A stretch of DNA of 64,000 nt from Bradyrhizobium sp. 195 (GTDB lineage: Bacteria; Pseudomonadota; Alphaproteobacteria; Rhizobiales; Xanthobacteraceae): positions 744,001 through 808,000 of the forward strand of contig NZ_CP082161.1 of NCBI RefSeq assembly GCF_023101665.1, given 5' to 3'. Below are positions 25,378 through 35,005 of the stretch, piece after piece. The notes under the pieces are model-generated. The model did not search any database. It was not told the DNA's origin and saw only the letters and a list, made by a program, of their open reading frames with translations. The number at the start of each line of letters is the position of its first letter. The stretch's first letter is position 1. The translations under genes were made by a program, and so were the position numbers.

Positions 25378-25535
25378 GACTGGCGCCGTTGTGAACGGCG
25401 GGCGATGGCTCCGCGACATCGAACGTCTTGATTCGAGATTTGTTCCGGAGGTCTGCTGTTTACTGGCAGCCGCTTGCGCGAGGGCGGCAGTTCGTGCCCA
25501 GGAGCCGAGACCCTGCCGCCGGACCGTCCCGTGCC

Positions 25536-28500
25536 TTACGATGCCGCTTGCTTCACGTCGTGCTTGGTCTCTCTGTTGACCGCCAAGCGCCGGGGACGCC
25601 CAATCAGGTAGCCTTGCATTTCGTCGCAGCCTTCGTGCAGCAGGAGCGACATCTGCGCGTCGGTCTCGATCCCTTCGGCAAGGACCGGCACGCCTAGCCC
25701 GTGAGCGAGGCCGAGAACGGCTCGGACGATGGCGAGCGATCGTTCGCTCTGGCCGAGCGATGCAACAAAGCACCGATCGATCTTGATCCTGTCCAGAGGA
25801 AACGCTTCGAGGTACGACAGGGAGGAATACCCCGTGCCGAAATCGTCGAGTGCGAACAAAATTCCCAAGGTCTTGAGAGATTGCATTGTCTTCTTGGCGC
25901 GGGCGATGTCCTCGATCAGGACGCCTTCCGTGATTTCGAGCTCGAGCCGCGATGGCGCCAGCCCGGTTTCACGAAGTGCCTTGCGGACATGCGCGTCGAG
26001 ATTCTCCCGGCGGAACTGCGCGGCCGAGACGTTCACCGCAATCCGGAGCGGCTGATCCCACGAGGCGGCCTCCCTGCACGCTTCCATCAGCACCCAGTCG
26101 TCGATCTGCGCGATTGCCCCGCTCTTCTCGGCGACGGGGATGAACTCTCCCGGAGCAATGATGCCGCGCACGGGATGTTTCCAACGCACAAGCGCTTCGT
26201 ATCCGGCGATCCGCCCATCCCGGCGCTGCTGCGGCTGGTACTCGAGGTACAACTCTCCCCGTTCTACGGCGAGCCGGAGATCGTGCTCGAGGGCGCGACG
26301 GTTGCGCAGCTGCTGATCCATGGCGCTCGTGAACAGACGTATTGCGCCCCTGCCTTCGTGTTTCGCGCGATAGAGTGCTGCATCGGCGTTGGCCAACAGT
26401 GAGACGACATCACCGGCGTCTCTCGGGAAGAGGGCAACGCCGACACACAAATCTACCTTCAAGGCGTGACCTTCGACCTCGATCGGCTGATCGAAGGCTG
26501 CTCGCATCCTGGTGGCAAGCAATTCCGCACTGCCCGGCAAAGGTAGTTGGTCGGTGAGACCGATGAACTCGTCTCCCCCGACGCGCGCCACATAAGAGCC
26601 TTGCGCTGCCTCCTGCAGACGCCTGGATGCTTCGCGAAGGACGGCGTCTCCGATCGCGTGTCCAAAGAGATCGTTGATTTCCTTAAAGTGGTCGAGATCG
26701 ATGCAGAGCACCGCGAGCCCGCGGTCCGAGACTTCCGCTCGTTGGATCGCGGCAACGAGATGCTGATCCAATGCGGTCCTGTTGGGCAGGTCCGTGAGCG
26801 CGTCGTGGCAAGCCAGATAGCTGATCTTCTGTTGCGTCCGATTGCGCTCCGTGACATCGAAGGCGACGCTAACGTAGGCCTGGCGTCCCTCATAGATGAG
26901 CGGTCGCGACTCGATCACGACCTGGATTGCGTCCCCGCAGGCGCTCTTGTGCAGTTCGAAATCGCGTTCGGCACCGTCATCGGTCTCACCATGCTCGAGC
27001 TGCGTTTCGGACATGGCTAGGAGAGCTTCGCGGGCATATCCGTAATGGCGGCACATCGCGCCGTTCACGGCAATGAGTTGTCGCGTCTTGGCGTCAGCCA
27101 CCCACATGGGGAGAGGGTTTTCCTCGAAGAGCAGGTGGAAGGACGCTTCGCGGCGCTTCAGGTCGGTGATGTCGATCCGGACCCCGATACTGCCTCCGTC
27201 CCCCGTGCGTCTCTCCTCCACGCGCACCCACCGGTCACCGGCCAGATGCTGCTCATGGGAGTAGCGCGGCATGACGTGACAGGCCATGCGCTCTGAAAGC
27301 CATTCATCCTCGCGCCCGATAGCGTCCGGGTACTGCCCCCGAGCTAGGCCAACCCGGAGAATATGTTCGAACGGCGCTCCGGTCTCGAGCGCCTCTTCGC
27401 TGGCCGTATAGAACTCGGCGTATTGTCGGTTCCAAAGAACCAGACGATCGTTCTTGTCGAATACCGCCAGCCCTTCCGGGACGACGTCGAGGGCATCCGT
27501 GAGGTGGGTATGCGCGGACCGGGCGGCAGCTTCCGCCTGCTCGGCAGCGGCCTTGGCCTCGGCAAGTGCGGCTTCGGTCCGGTGGCGCTCAGTGATGTCC
27601 TCGTGAGTCGCGACCCATCCGTTCCCCTCCATTGGCCGGTGCCGGATACGCACGATGCGACCGTTCGTCAGTTCGACTGTGGTATCGGACTGTCGCGCGA
27701 TCACCGGGGCGCTGTTGCGCCAGACGAGATATTCGGCCTTCGACATCTTTGGTGCACTGCCTACCGAGTACCGAAGGTCCACGATCGCATTCAGGCTCAT
27801 GCCCGGCCAAACGAGTTCCGGATCGAGATCGTAGACTTCCAGGTACTGGCGGTTGCAGACGATTAGGCGCTGGTCCTCGTCGAAGAAACAGAGCCCTTGT
27901 GACATGTTGTTGAGGGCGGTGTCGAACCGCTCGGCATAAGCGGTGGCGGTCTGCTCGGCAGCCCGCGCGCGCGCACCTTCCTCGGTCATCTTGCTTTGGG
28001 TCTGGACTAGTTGAACGAAGGACCGGAAGTTCGTGTTGATCATGCGGCCCAGCAGACCGAGCAGCAGCAACAGATTGATCCCGAGTGAGATCATCATTCC
28101 GTCGCCGGAGAGGAGCAGCAACGTCCCAATCGGTGCACCGGCAATCAGCATCGTCACCCGAGAGGCAGGTGGAAAGCTGCCGAGGCAGTAGGCGGTGCCC
28201 ACACAGCCCATGAAGACGAGCAATGCCACCGGTGCTCGCAGATTAGGCTCAACTGTCCCGAACAGCGCCAGGATCCAGAACACGAAGCCGGCGTTGAGCA
28301 CGACGGCAACAAGGCGGGTCTTGGCAAGTTGACGGTAAGCCTCTTCGGGCGAGAAATCGGTGCCGTTCAGGCGGATCCATTGGGACAATCGAACGAGACA
28401 CATGGCGAGGAGCGCGGCCGGCAAGCCGAACCTCAGCCATGGCGAGACGGTGGACGGGAGGACCAACCCTACGCTGATACTGTCGACGAGCAGCGCCGCG

Positions 28501-28619
28501 TAGAGCGCCGGCACCTGTTTGCGCAGGATACGGAATTGCTCGACCAGCAGCGAGCGACCGACTGGATCGGTCGTATCGCCCACTGAGAATGCGCCACGGA
28601 TTTGCTTAAGTATGCCCAT
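25536..28619 (-). CDS. Membrane-bound PAS-PAS-PAS-GGDEF-EAL cyclic-di-GMP protein
   Basis: The 1027-residue protein has an N-terminal block of about six membrane segments (to residue 180). Three PAS domains follow (starting near NNMSQGLCFFDEDQRL, DVVPEGLAVFDKNDRL and LLFEENPLPMWVADA), then a diguanylate cyclase domain with intact GGDEF and a phosphodiesterase domain. The EAL domain keeps YEALVRWKHP, ELEITEGVL, DDFGTGYSSLSYL and KIDRC, so both activities look possible. It sets cyclic-di-GMP levels that control motility, biofilm and surface growth. ATG 28619 (MGILKQIRGAF) is chosen; the frame is open 39 bases further. It is monocistronic. Confidence 0.93.
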   Translation of the reverse strand: MGILKQIRGAFSVGDTTDPVGRSLLVEQFRILRKQVPALYAALLVDSISVGLVLPSTVSPWLRFGLPAALLAMCLVRLSQWIRLNGTDFSPEEAYRQLAKTRLVAVVLNAGFVFWILALFGTVEPNLRAPVALLVFMGCVGTAYCLGSFPPASRVTMLIAGAPIGTLLLLSGDGMMISLGINLLLLLGLLGRMINTNFRSFVQLVQTQSKMTEEGARARAAEQTATAYAERFDTALNNMSQGLCFFDEDQRLIVCNRQYLEVYDLDPELVWPGMSLNAIVDLRYSVGSAPKMSKAEYLVWRNSAPVIARQSDTTVELTNGRIVRIRHRPMEGNGWVATHEDITERHRTEAALAEAKAAAEQAEAAARSAHTHLTDALDVVPEGLAVFDKNDRLVLWNRQYAEFYTASEEALETGAPFEHILRVGLARGQYPDAIGREDEWLSERMACHVMPRYSHEQHLAGDRWVRVEERRTGDGGSIGVRIDITDLKRREASFHLLFEENPLPMWVADAKTRQLIAVNGAMCRHYGYAREALLAMSETQLEHGETDDGAERDFELHKSACGDAIQVVIESRPLIYEGRQAYVSVAFDVTERNRTQQKISYLACHDALTDLPNRTALDQHLVAAIQRAEVSDRGLAVLCIDLDHFKEINDLFGHAIGDAVLREASRRLQEAAQGSYVARVGGDEFIGLTDQLPLPGSAELLATRMRAAFDQPIEVEGHALKVDLCVGVALFPRDAGDVVSLLANADAALYRAKHEGRGAIRLFTSAMDQQLRNRRALEHDLRLAVERGELYLEYQPQQRRDGRIAGYEALVRWKHPVRGIIAPGEFIPVAEKSGAIAQIDDWVLMEACREAASWDQPLRIAVNVSAAQFRRENLDAHVRKALRETGLAPSRLELEITEGVLIEDIARAKKTMQSLKTLGILFALDDFGTGYSSLSYLEAFPLDRIKIDRCFVASLGQSERSLAIVRAVLGLAHGLGVPVLAEGIETDAQMSLLLHEGCDEMQGYLIGRPRRLAVNRETKHDVKQAAS

Positions 28620-28860
28620 CGAGTTAGCCCTAGCCGGCGTCAAGCTAAGGCAGAACACAGAAAGGACGCGTAAAGGCGCTTGGTTTCTTCCGCCTTAACG
28701 CCTCTGCTGCAAGGCGAGGCACGAGTCTGGTGGCCGGCATGGCCGACCGCGCGAACAGGTGCTGCATTCATGCGAGTGGAATCCAGATGATCTTGCTCGC
28801 CATGGAAAACGATGAACGCCGCGCCCGCGACGAAGCCAAGGAAGCTGTGCAGAAGATACG

Positions 28861-28989
28861 ATGGAGGCGGAACTGCTTAGGTCTGCCATCGCTGAAACGC
28901 GGGAGCGGATCGAGGAAAGCCGCCAACTTCTTGTGCGGGCCTCGTCTGTCAAATGCCCCTTTGGCGCAAGCACGCTGACGAAGCTTTAA
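28861..28989 (+). CDS. Very short helical protein, possibly the end of a broken gene
   Basis: The frame reads MEAELLRSAIAETRERIEES and ends STLTKL (42 residues), a Glu/Arg helix. Just upstream in another frame lies MENDERRARDEAKEAVQKIR. Together they look like one short coiled-coil protein of a rhizobial type split by a frameshift near 28855. Nothing else supports function. Confidence 0.3.
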   Translation: MEAELLRSAIAETRERIEESRQLLVRASSVKCPFGASTLTKL

Positions 28990-29231
28990 TTCATCTGGCC
29001 ACGGAGCTTCCTCTCTAGCTCGCGCTGATCGTCGGCATATTCCTCAGCTGCTAGGCGAGCTTCAGCGGTACGTCGAGTTTCCTCGGCGCTCCGCGCGAGA
29101 TCGTCGTAGTTCTTAGCAGCGGCGCGAAGAGCATCCCGCGTTTCGGGATATGCGCAATTGTTTGCCTTGGCGCGTAATTCCTCCGCGCGGTCCCGCCAGT
29201 ACTTCGGAGAGTGCATTCTCTCGATGCCCAT
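28986..29231 (-). CDS. Small hypothetical protein (81 aa)
   Basis: The protein reads MGIERMHSPKYWRDRAEELR, then a long charged helix ending LERKLRGQMN. The pattern H-S-P-x-Y-WR-x-RAEE-x-R-x-x-A, followed by YDDLARSAE, is one I know from many short Bradyrhizobium proteins of unknown role. AAGGGG before ATG 29231 supports this start; an ATG at 29216 is possible. It forms a single long amphipathic helix with a break near YPETRDAL, which hints at a helical hairpin. Confidence 0.65.
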   Translation of the reverse strand: MGIERMHSPKYWRDRAEELRAKANNCAYPETRDALRAAAKNYDDLARSAEETRRTAEARLAAEEYADDQRELERKLRGQMN

Positions 29232-29451
29232 GACCAATCCCCTTGATCGGATCGCTCATTTTCATTGATGGACGTTCAGGCCAGCTTGTTCCCCGGACGC
29301 GCGAAAATAGCATAGAACAAACTAGGCCACTGCTGAAATTAAGCTACGCCACCGGGCTCGGAAACAGGCCAGTACCGGGCAGCGAGTGAGAACAAGTCGG
29401 CAAGCGAAAACGGATTGCGAACCGCGGCTGCGTTGGTGAAAGTGAGTGTCA

Positions 29452-29739
29452 ATGACTGTTTTCTTGGGCTTGGTGTTCGCGATGGACGTTGACGGCAAAG
29501 CTACGTTCGCGTTCGAGGCAAAGAATTTCCGGGAAGCGTTGGAGTTGTGCAAAGAGGACTGGGTTCGTGATGACTTCACCACGATTACCTCGAACGCCTC
29601 CCGCTTTGCTCCTCGACGGCCAAGTTGACAGTTCGCAGAGCTGACGAAGCCGAGATTGTCATCTATCGAAACGCAGCTATCCAAGCTCAGACCGAAGACC
29701 TGGTCCTAGCGTATCTTGTCGATATAGATCGAGCGTAGC
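29452..29739 (+). pseudogene. Small Bradyrhizobium-type protein, frameshifted
   Basis: The first part (MTVFLGLVFAMDVDGKATFA, then FREALELCKEDWVRDDFTTI) is in one frame. The expected continuation, PLCSSTAKLTVRRADEAEIV and ending LVLAYLVDIDRA, is in the next. The change occurs near 29600. Both halves are coding-like, and their order matches a roughly 95-residue protein type that I associate with Bradyrhizobium (D-VDG-x-x-x-FEA ... YLVDLD). A one-base mutation or sequence error is the simplest explanation; programmed frameshifting is not supported by a visible slippery site. Confidence 0.5.
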
Positions 29740-29935
29740 GACCCTCCTGTGCCGCGTTCTACGAAGAGAGCGATCCTCTACTACTCTGCTCTGGGTCACG
29801 AGCCGCCCTGCTTACGACCCCGGTGGCCCTGGTTTTGGATGCGGCCGATTTCGACGAACCGAAATCCGTCTGTGCATTTTGAGCATTTTCGAGGTACCGC
29901 AGAGAGAGTCGTCGCAGGGGCATTTGCAACTGACG

Positions 29936-30105
29936 ATGGCCGGTAAAAAGTATCTGGCGGAGCAAGCCGCCGCCCTTCTGAAGTTTGCCAAGGCCGACCA
30001 GTCCAGACGTTGCGGCCGGCCTTCTTTCCAAGGCTGCCGATCTGTCTTCCCAGGCGAAGAGGCGCTTGAACAAGCGTCAGACGTGGAGCGGCCGCAAGGT
30101 TGACC
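29936..30105 (+). pseudogene. Short helical protein remnant, frameshifted
   Basis: MAGKKYLAEQAAALLKFAKA in one frame is followed near 29995 by SPDVAAGLLSKAADLSSQ in the next. Joined, they give the pattern (Y-x-x-QA-x-ALL-x-x-AK-x-x-x-DP-x-x-A-x-x-L-x-x-KAADL) of a very common short rhizobial protein. The frame break and the lack of a good terminus mark it as a pseudogene. Confidence 0.45.
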
Positions 30106-30170
30106 ACCTAAGAAGCCGCCTCGATATGCAAACCGATCATTCGCCTTGTGACTGTGAGCACGGGCGAACG

Positions 30171-30923
30171 CTACGCCGTCGCTGGTTCGGCACGTCGCAA
30201 GTGAAGGTAACCAGAATCGAAGTCTCCGACTGCTTTGAGCCGCTCCCAATCGAGAACAGTCAAGTTCCCGCTCCCGAGCTTGATTAGGCCTAGCCGACGC
30301 AGTTCCTGGAGCACGCGGTTGACGTGGACCGTCGAGATCCCCATGGCATCCCCCAGATCATCCTGCGTCATTGGTATTTGGCAGGAGTGATCCTCCGCCA
30401 GACCCATCGCCCGCATGCGAACCACGTATTCGCACATGAGATGAGCCGCCCGGCTTAGCGCCTCGCGTTGGCCGATGTTGGTCATCCACTCTCGGAATAC
30501 CGACGCGTAAACCAGCGTTTCGCGCCAAAGCGCAGCCGCGACCCGAGTGTTGCGCTCGCACAGATGACGTAGGGCTGCGTGCGGAATGAAGCCGACCCGG
30601 GAAGCTGAAATGGTGGCAATGCTGATGTCCAGCGTCTCCAGATGCAGGCTCTGCAGGTCGGGCATGTCACCGGCGATGTGGAATGCGAGGATTTGCCTCT
30701 TCGCCTCACCGGTCAACTTAAACGCGCAAGCCACGCCTTCCAGAATGACGAAAGAACGGGTCGGACGGTCTCCCTCGCGCACGATTTCCTGGCGCGCGCG
30801 AACCTCTCTCTCGTCGAGAGGGAGCGCCAGTATCGCTGCTCGTTCTTCATCCGAGAGAGAAAGAACAGTTTGAAGCTTCCGGATTATGGGATTGTTGGTG
30901 GTGGAATTGAATGAAGAGACCAA
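30171..30923 (-). CDS. Crp/Fnr-family transcriptional regulator
   Basis: The 250-residue protein has a cyclic-nucleotide-like sensor domain (VREGDRPTRSFVILEGVACA) and a C-terminal helix-turn-helix (MTQDDLGDAMGISTVHVNRV). It lacks the FNR cysteine cluster, and the cAMP contact motif is not conserved, so the effector is unknown. This matches the Crp-like group abundant in Bradyrhizobium. It begins with TTG at 30923: AGGAGGGG lies five bases before it and no ATG fits. The C-terminus (residues 225-250) extends slightly past the usual end. It stands alone. Confidence 0.88.
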   Translation of the reverse strand: MVSSFNSTTNNPIIRKLQTVLSLSDEERAAILALPLDEREVRARQEIVREGDRPTRSFVILEGVACAFKLTGEAKRQILAFHIAGDMPDLQSLHLETLDISIATISASRVGFIPHAALRHLCERNTRVAAALWRETLVYASVFREWMTNIGQREALSRAAHLMCEYVVRMRAMGLAEDHSCQIPMTQDDLGDAMGISTVHVNRVLQELRRLGLIKLGSGNLTVLDWERLKAVGDFDSGYLHLRRAEPATA

Positions 30924-31227
30924 GCGCCCCTCCTGTGTTTAGGCGGGAGCGCGCGGATCTCTCAGCCGTCAGCGCGCCGATGAAGGGTGCTGCGATGCTT
31001 CCAACATAGCACAATCCTGGAGCTGAGACGACTCTCTTGTGGGAACGGCTAGGTTTAGACCGGACGAAACCGGGCGGTCGCGGCATCTCTGCCCCATACA
31101 GCCAGGTCGCGCAGTCGAGCTCTGCCACGGGAGCGCCTGGCTTCGCCGGAGTTTATGATCGACGTCGCAAACTCATGACCGAATGCCGGCAAGCCGAACT
31201 CGCGCCCCCGCGGGTGCGCTCGACGCG
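30924..31227. other. Intergenic stretch without a recognisable gene
   Basis: Contains the start region of the Crp-like gene. I see no coding-like frame, repeat or RNA gene. Confidence 0.45.
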
Positions 31228-31857
31228 CTACGGAATGAGTTCGTCCGGCTCTGGACGCGGAGCCGGCGTGGTGGCGCCCCGCAACGGCGGCCCGCGAACA
31301 TCGCCGCGCTCCCGAGCTGGTGGGCGCGCGGAGAGGTCCCGGCCGATCTCGGGTCGCAGCTCCACCAGGTCGGTGAAGACGTCCGCCTGCCGCCGGAGCT
31401 CGTCCGCGACCATTGGCGGCTGGGTCGCCATGGTCGAGACCACGGTCACGCGCACGCCGCGGCGCTGCACCGCCTCCACCAGCGAACGGAAATCGCCATC
31501 GCCCGAAAACAGAACCATTTCGTCGACCTCGCCGGCCAGCTCCATGGCATGCACGGCCAGTTCGACGTCCATATTTCCTTTGACCTTGCGCCGTCCGGAT
31601 GAGTCGACGAATTCCTTCGTTCGTTTGGTCACGACGGTGTAGCCGTTGTAGTCGAGCCAATCGAGCAGCGGTCGGATCGAGGAGAATTCCTGATCCTCGA
31701 TGACGGCCGAGTAGTAGAAGGCCCGCAGCAGGATACCTCGGCCATGGAATTCCTTCAGAAGGCGCTTGTAGTCGATGTCGAAGCCAAGGCTTCGGGACGT
31801 CGCGTGAAGATTGGCGCCGTCGATGAACAGAGCAATCCTATTGGGCGAAGATGGCAT
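31228..31857 (-). CDS. NYN-domain (LabA/DUF88-like) putative nuclease
   Basis: The 209-residue product has the NYN/PIN-like core. It has the first acidic strand IALFIDGANLHATSRSLGF, the middle KGNMDVELAVHAMELAGEVD and the last acidic motif MVLFSGDGDFRSLVEAVQRR. The three Asp sites needed for metal-dependent RNA cleavage are all there. The C-terminal 40 residues are a basic, Pro/Arg-rich tail that may bind RNA. ATG 31857 (MPSSPNRIALF) starts right before the domain; an earlier start at 31899 would add a non-conserved stretch. It is monocistronic. Confidence 0.85.
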   Translation of the reverse strand: MPSSPNRIALFIDGANLHATSRSLGFDIDYKRLLKEFHGRGILLRAFYYSAVIEDQEFSSIRPLLDWLDYNGYTVVTKRTKEFVDSSGRRKVKGNMDVELAVHAMELAGEVDEMVLFSGDGDFRSLVEAVQRRGVRVTVVSTMATQPPMVADELRRQADVFTDLVELRPEIGRDLSARPPARERGDVRGPPLRGATTPAPRPEPDELIP

Positions 31858-32098
31858 GTTGGCAGCCCGCATGATCCAGCGGAAGCACCGCTCCCGCATG
31901 CGAATCGTTTGTCAAAGATGGAGTTTGGGTACGGGGCGGCCTTGGCCCGCCGCTCACTCGCATTCTGCGCTTGCTGCAAGAACGTGAGCTCCGACGGAGA
32001 GAGGCTATATCCAAGGATTCGACCTTTCAAATCCTTTTTCATGAACACTTGAACCTCGAGCCTGCTGCAAAGACAATGCAGTAAGTGGGACACCGGAA

Positions 32099-32341
32099 AT
32101 GCCGAACGAATTGCCGCTCTTCCAAATCCACCTCAGGCGCCGCCGCCGGTCATGCAGATGGTATCTCTGCACGCCCGAGGGGCACCCGATCATGCAGGGC
32201 GCGGAACCCAGCCGCGCGGCTGCTAGGTACCAAGCCAATCGGGCGCTCTTTCTGATGCTGCTGGCCTCAGCCAGTCGTTCGGCAGGCCACGGAGATCCAG
32301 CGAGGAGCCGCTCGCGCCGAAGCGCTTCATCAACCGGATGA
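32099..32341 (+). CDS. Small basic hypothetical protein (80 aa)
   Basis: The protein reads MPNELPLFQIHLRRRRRSCR, then WYLCTPEGHPIMQGAEPSRA and AARYQANRALFLMLLASASR. The pattern (Q-x-H-L-x-x-R..., W-x-LC-x-x-G..., S-R-x-A-A-x-Y-x-A-x-RALF) resembles a short rhizobial protein type with an antiparallel strand pair and a helix. No function is known. The last 20 residues are low-complexity Ser/Arg and may be read beyond the natural end. Confidence 0.45.
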   Translation: MPNELPLFQIHLRRRRRSCRWYLCTPEGHPIMQGAEPSRAAARYQANRALFLMLLASASRSAGHGDPARSRSRRSASSTG

Positions 32342-32655
32342 GGTGATGTGGCGGGCTTCACTGCGGCCAGAGCGGCGCGCTCTCCGGTATTCACTTGGCG
32401 CAACGCGGCCAAGCGCGAGCCCCTCCCGCCTAGCGCCCGACCGCGCAAGACCAGATCTCAGCTGCGCCTCGCTGCACTTCGTCAACAACAGGACGGACTC
32501 TTCGGCGGCCGGAGCGTGCTCAGCCGCGCTCAAGCTCGACGCATGTTGGCGGCTGGCTTTGTACGGCTCCGCCATTTTCCTGGAGTTCGGGCGTCTCACA
32601 CCCGGAATCCGCTCTTCTGGGGAAGCTGGCTGGCCCACAAGGCGAATTCCAGCTG
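32342..32655. other. Intergenic stretch without a recognisable gene
   Basis: Overlapping open frames of about 100 codons occur on both strands, as expected by chance in this base composition. None shows a motif. Confidence 0.4.
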
Positions 32656-32955
32656 ATGGTCGAGTGGAGTTGGCGCATTGAGAACGCGGTGTCGATCTTG
32701 TGCGGAAGTTGGAGCGAAGAGCCGCTGTGGGAGCCGACGTTTGATCTTCTCCGAACGAAATCTGTTGTTGAACTGTCCTTGTTCGGAAGGCTAGCCGACA
32801 TGACAGTCGAGGTGCTTAAAGGCGCGAGACCGGACAATATGCCATTTTACCAACCGACAAAGTTCGAGTTGGTGCTCAATCGGCTGGCAGCGCGTGGGCT
32901 GGGCCTGGAGTTTCCCGCGAACTTGCTCGCTACCGCCGACGAAGTGATCGAATAA
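32656..32955 (+). pseudogene. ABC-substrate-binding-protein (PF04392-type) C-terminal remnant
   Basis: The last 50 residues ([20 protein letters not shown], then [33 protein letters not shown] end) match the very conserved C-terminus of the ABC_sub_bind family. In that family a stretch like ILKGAKPADLPVEQPTKFEL leads to L-x-T-A-x-x-LGL-x-x-P-x-x-LLA-x-ADEVIE. The first half does not fit the family, and the upstream 250 residues are missing. It is a truncated copy, in frame by chance or by rearrangement. Confidence 0.6.
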
Positions 32956-33256
32956 CATCAGAGGTCAGCTTCTGGCCGTCGCTTCCGTTGATGCAGCGTC
33001 GATGCATGTCGGCTCAAGAGGGCAGACCGGAAATTTGCAGCCCGGTGCCAGTTCCGCGGGCTTGTGTGCCGCTCGGCGGTGCGGCTTGGCAGGTGGGAAG
33101 GAGTGGCGCTGTCGACAAAAGCACATTTGGGTGGTACAAACGCCAAATCAGTCGGCGCAGTAAATCGTTGATTTTGCTGTACTTTGGTAGATTGATGTCC
33201 AGTCCGCCCCTGGGCACCATTCCGTGTGACAAGCGCCCGGTGCTCCCCGCTTTGCC
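32956..33256. other. Intergenic stretch without a recognisable gene
   Basis: No gene, repeat or clear terminator is visible between the substrate-binding remnant and the TRAP operon. Confidence 0.4.
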
Positions 33257-35005
33257 TCAACTTCCGTACAGATAGTTCGGCAGCCACAGCGTCATACCGG
33301 GCCAAAGATACATGATCACCATGCAGAGGATCACGATCAGCATGTAGGGCATCATGCCCGAAAAGATCTGGTTCAGCGTGACATGCTTCGGTGCGACGCC
33401 TTTGAGGTAGAACGCGGACATCGCCACCGGCGGCGACAGGAACGCCGCCTGCAGGTTCACGAACACCAGCACGCCCCACAGCACCGGGTCGATGCCGAAA
33501 TGCTTCAGCATCGGCAGGAAGATCGGCACGAAGATGATGATGATCTCGGTCCATTCCAGCGGCCAGCCGAGGATGAAGATGATCGCCTGCGACAGGATCA
33601 TGAACTGCACCGGCGACATGTTGAGCGAGAGCACCCAGCTTTCCAGCAGCGCCTGACCGCCGAGGATGGCGAACACCGCCGAGAACAGCGCGGAGCCGAC
33701 GAACAGCCAGCACACCATCGCGGTCGTCTTCGCGGTCAGGAACACCGCTTCCTTGGTGCGCTTCCAGTTGAGCGTGCGGGCGTGGAACGCAAGGATGAAG
33801 GCGCCGGCGGCGCCGACGCCGGCGGATTCGGTTGCCGTCGTGATGCCGAACAGGATCACGCCCAGCACCACGATGGTGAGAATACCCAGCGGCATCACCG
33901 ACGACGTCAGGAGCTTCAGCACTTCGAAACGCTCGCCGTCCATGCGCAAGTAAGAGCGCACGGTCCATGCCGCCAAAACGGCGGCCGATATCGCGAACCA
34001 GATATAGAACTGGGTGTCCGGTCCCTTTTCGGCCGGCGACAGCTCCTTCGTCTCGACCGCGCTGCCGAGCTGCTGCAGGCCTTCGACGGCCTCGCTCGCC
34101 GCGCCGGCCTGCTGGTGGATCACGACATACCACCAGACCGTGCCGAGCATGATGACGGTCAGCAGCAACGGCACCAGCGAAATGAAGAAGTGCTTCATGA
34201 TCGCGCCATAGCCCACCGGCTTGCCGTCGATCTCGAGGGTCATGGCCTTTGCGGGCGACAACAGCGCCTTGAACAGGCCGACGAACAGATTCGGCGAATA
34301 CAGTGTCGCGAACCTCTTGATCCATTCAGGCAGCGGGACGCGGGTCTGTTCCTCCGGCAGCGGCGGGGCGATCTTCGGGTTAATCATCGCCCAGCCGATG
34401 ACATAGACGAGATAGAGGAACGCCAGGAAGAAGCCCGGGAACATCGCCGCCGCGTAAAGCTTGACCACGGACTGGCCGGCGACCGCGGCATAGACGATGA
34501 TCATCACCGAAGGCGGGATCAGGATGCCGAGCGTGCCGCCCGCGGTGATGACGCCGGAGGCGAGTTTTACGTCATAGCCGGCGCGCAGCATCGGGTTGAA
34601 GGCTATCACGCCCATCAGCACCACCACCGCACCGACGAGCCCGGAGGCGATGCCCCAGAACGTGCACACGATCAGGGTCGCAACGGCGAGCGAGGCAGGC
34701 AGGCGGCGGAAGGCGAGCTGGATCGAATAGAACATCTTGTCGACCAGCGCGCCGCGCTCCATCACGTAGCCCATCAGCACGAACAACGGGATGGAAATCA
34801 GCACGTCATTGGTCATCGCACCGTAGGTGCGTTGGACCATCAGCTCGAAAACCTTGTTGTGCGTCCAGCTCTGCGACGGGTCGTAGAAGGCGATGAAGCC
34901 AAAGAACATGCCGAGGCCCATCAGCGTGAAGGCCGTGGCAAAGCCCATCATGATGACGACGACGATGAGCGTCAGCATCAACAGGCCAAGTGCCGGGTCG
35001 CTCAT
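33257..35005 (-). CDS. TRAP transporter large permease (DctM type)
   Basis: This 582-residue, twelve-segment inner-membrane protein is the sodium- or proton-driven channel of a tripartite ATP-independent periplasmic transporter. It shows SIPLFVLMGYVMERGALVDK and GGTLGILIPPSVMIIVYA near the N-terminal half and GWPLEWTEIIIIFVPIFLPM in the last third. A central polar insertion (about residues 215-345) makes it longer than standard DctM proteins (about 425); such long forms are usual in the branch with keto-acid-like or mannitol/chloroaromatic substrates. The start overlaps the stop of the small permease gene. The substrate is unknown. Confidence 0.92.
   Translation of the reverse strand: MSDPALGLLMLTLIVVVIMMGFATAFTLMGLGMFFGFIAFYDPSQSWTHNKVFELMVQRTYGAMTNDVLISIPLFVLMGYVMERGALVDKMFYSIQLAFRRLPASLAVATLIVCTFWGIASGLVGAVVVLMGVIAFNPMLRAGYDVKLASGVITAGGTLGILIPPSVMIIVYAAVAGQSVVKLYAAAMFPGFFLAFLYLVYVIGWAMINPKIAPPLPEEQTRVPLPEWIKRFATLYSPNLFVGLFKALLSPAKAMTLEIDGKPVGYGAIMKHFFISLVPLLLTVIMLGTVWWYVVIHQQAGAASEAVEGLQQLGSAVETKELSPAEKGPDTQFYIWFAISAAVLAAWTVRSYLRMDGERFEVLKLLTSSVMPLGILTIVVLGVILFGITTATESAGVGAAGAFILAFHARTLNWKRTKEAVFLTAKTTAMVCWLFVGSALFSAVFAILGGQALLESWVLSLNMSPVQFMILSQAIIFILGWPLEWTEIIIIFVPIFLPMLKHFGIDPVLWGVLVFVNLQAAFLSPPVAMSAFYLKGVAPKHVTLNQIFSGMMPYMLIVILCMVIMYLWPGMTLWLPNYLYGS

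Noticed and set aside
31755..32093. Open frame beginning MKKDLKGRILGYSLS on the minus strand
   Set aside because: The first 50 residues look plausible, but the frame then overlaps the NYN gene out of frame; there is not enough evidence for a separate gene.
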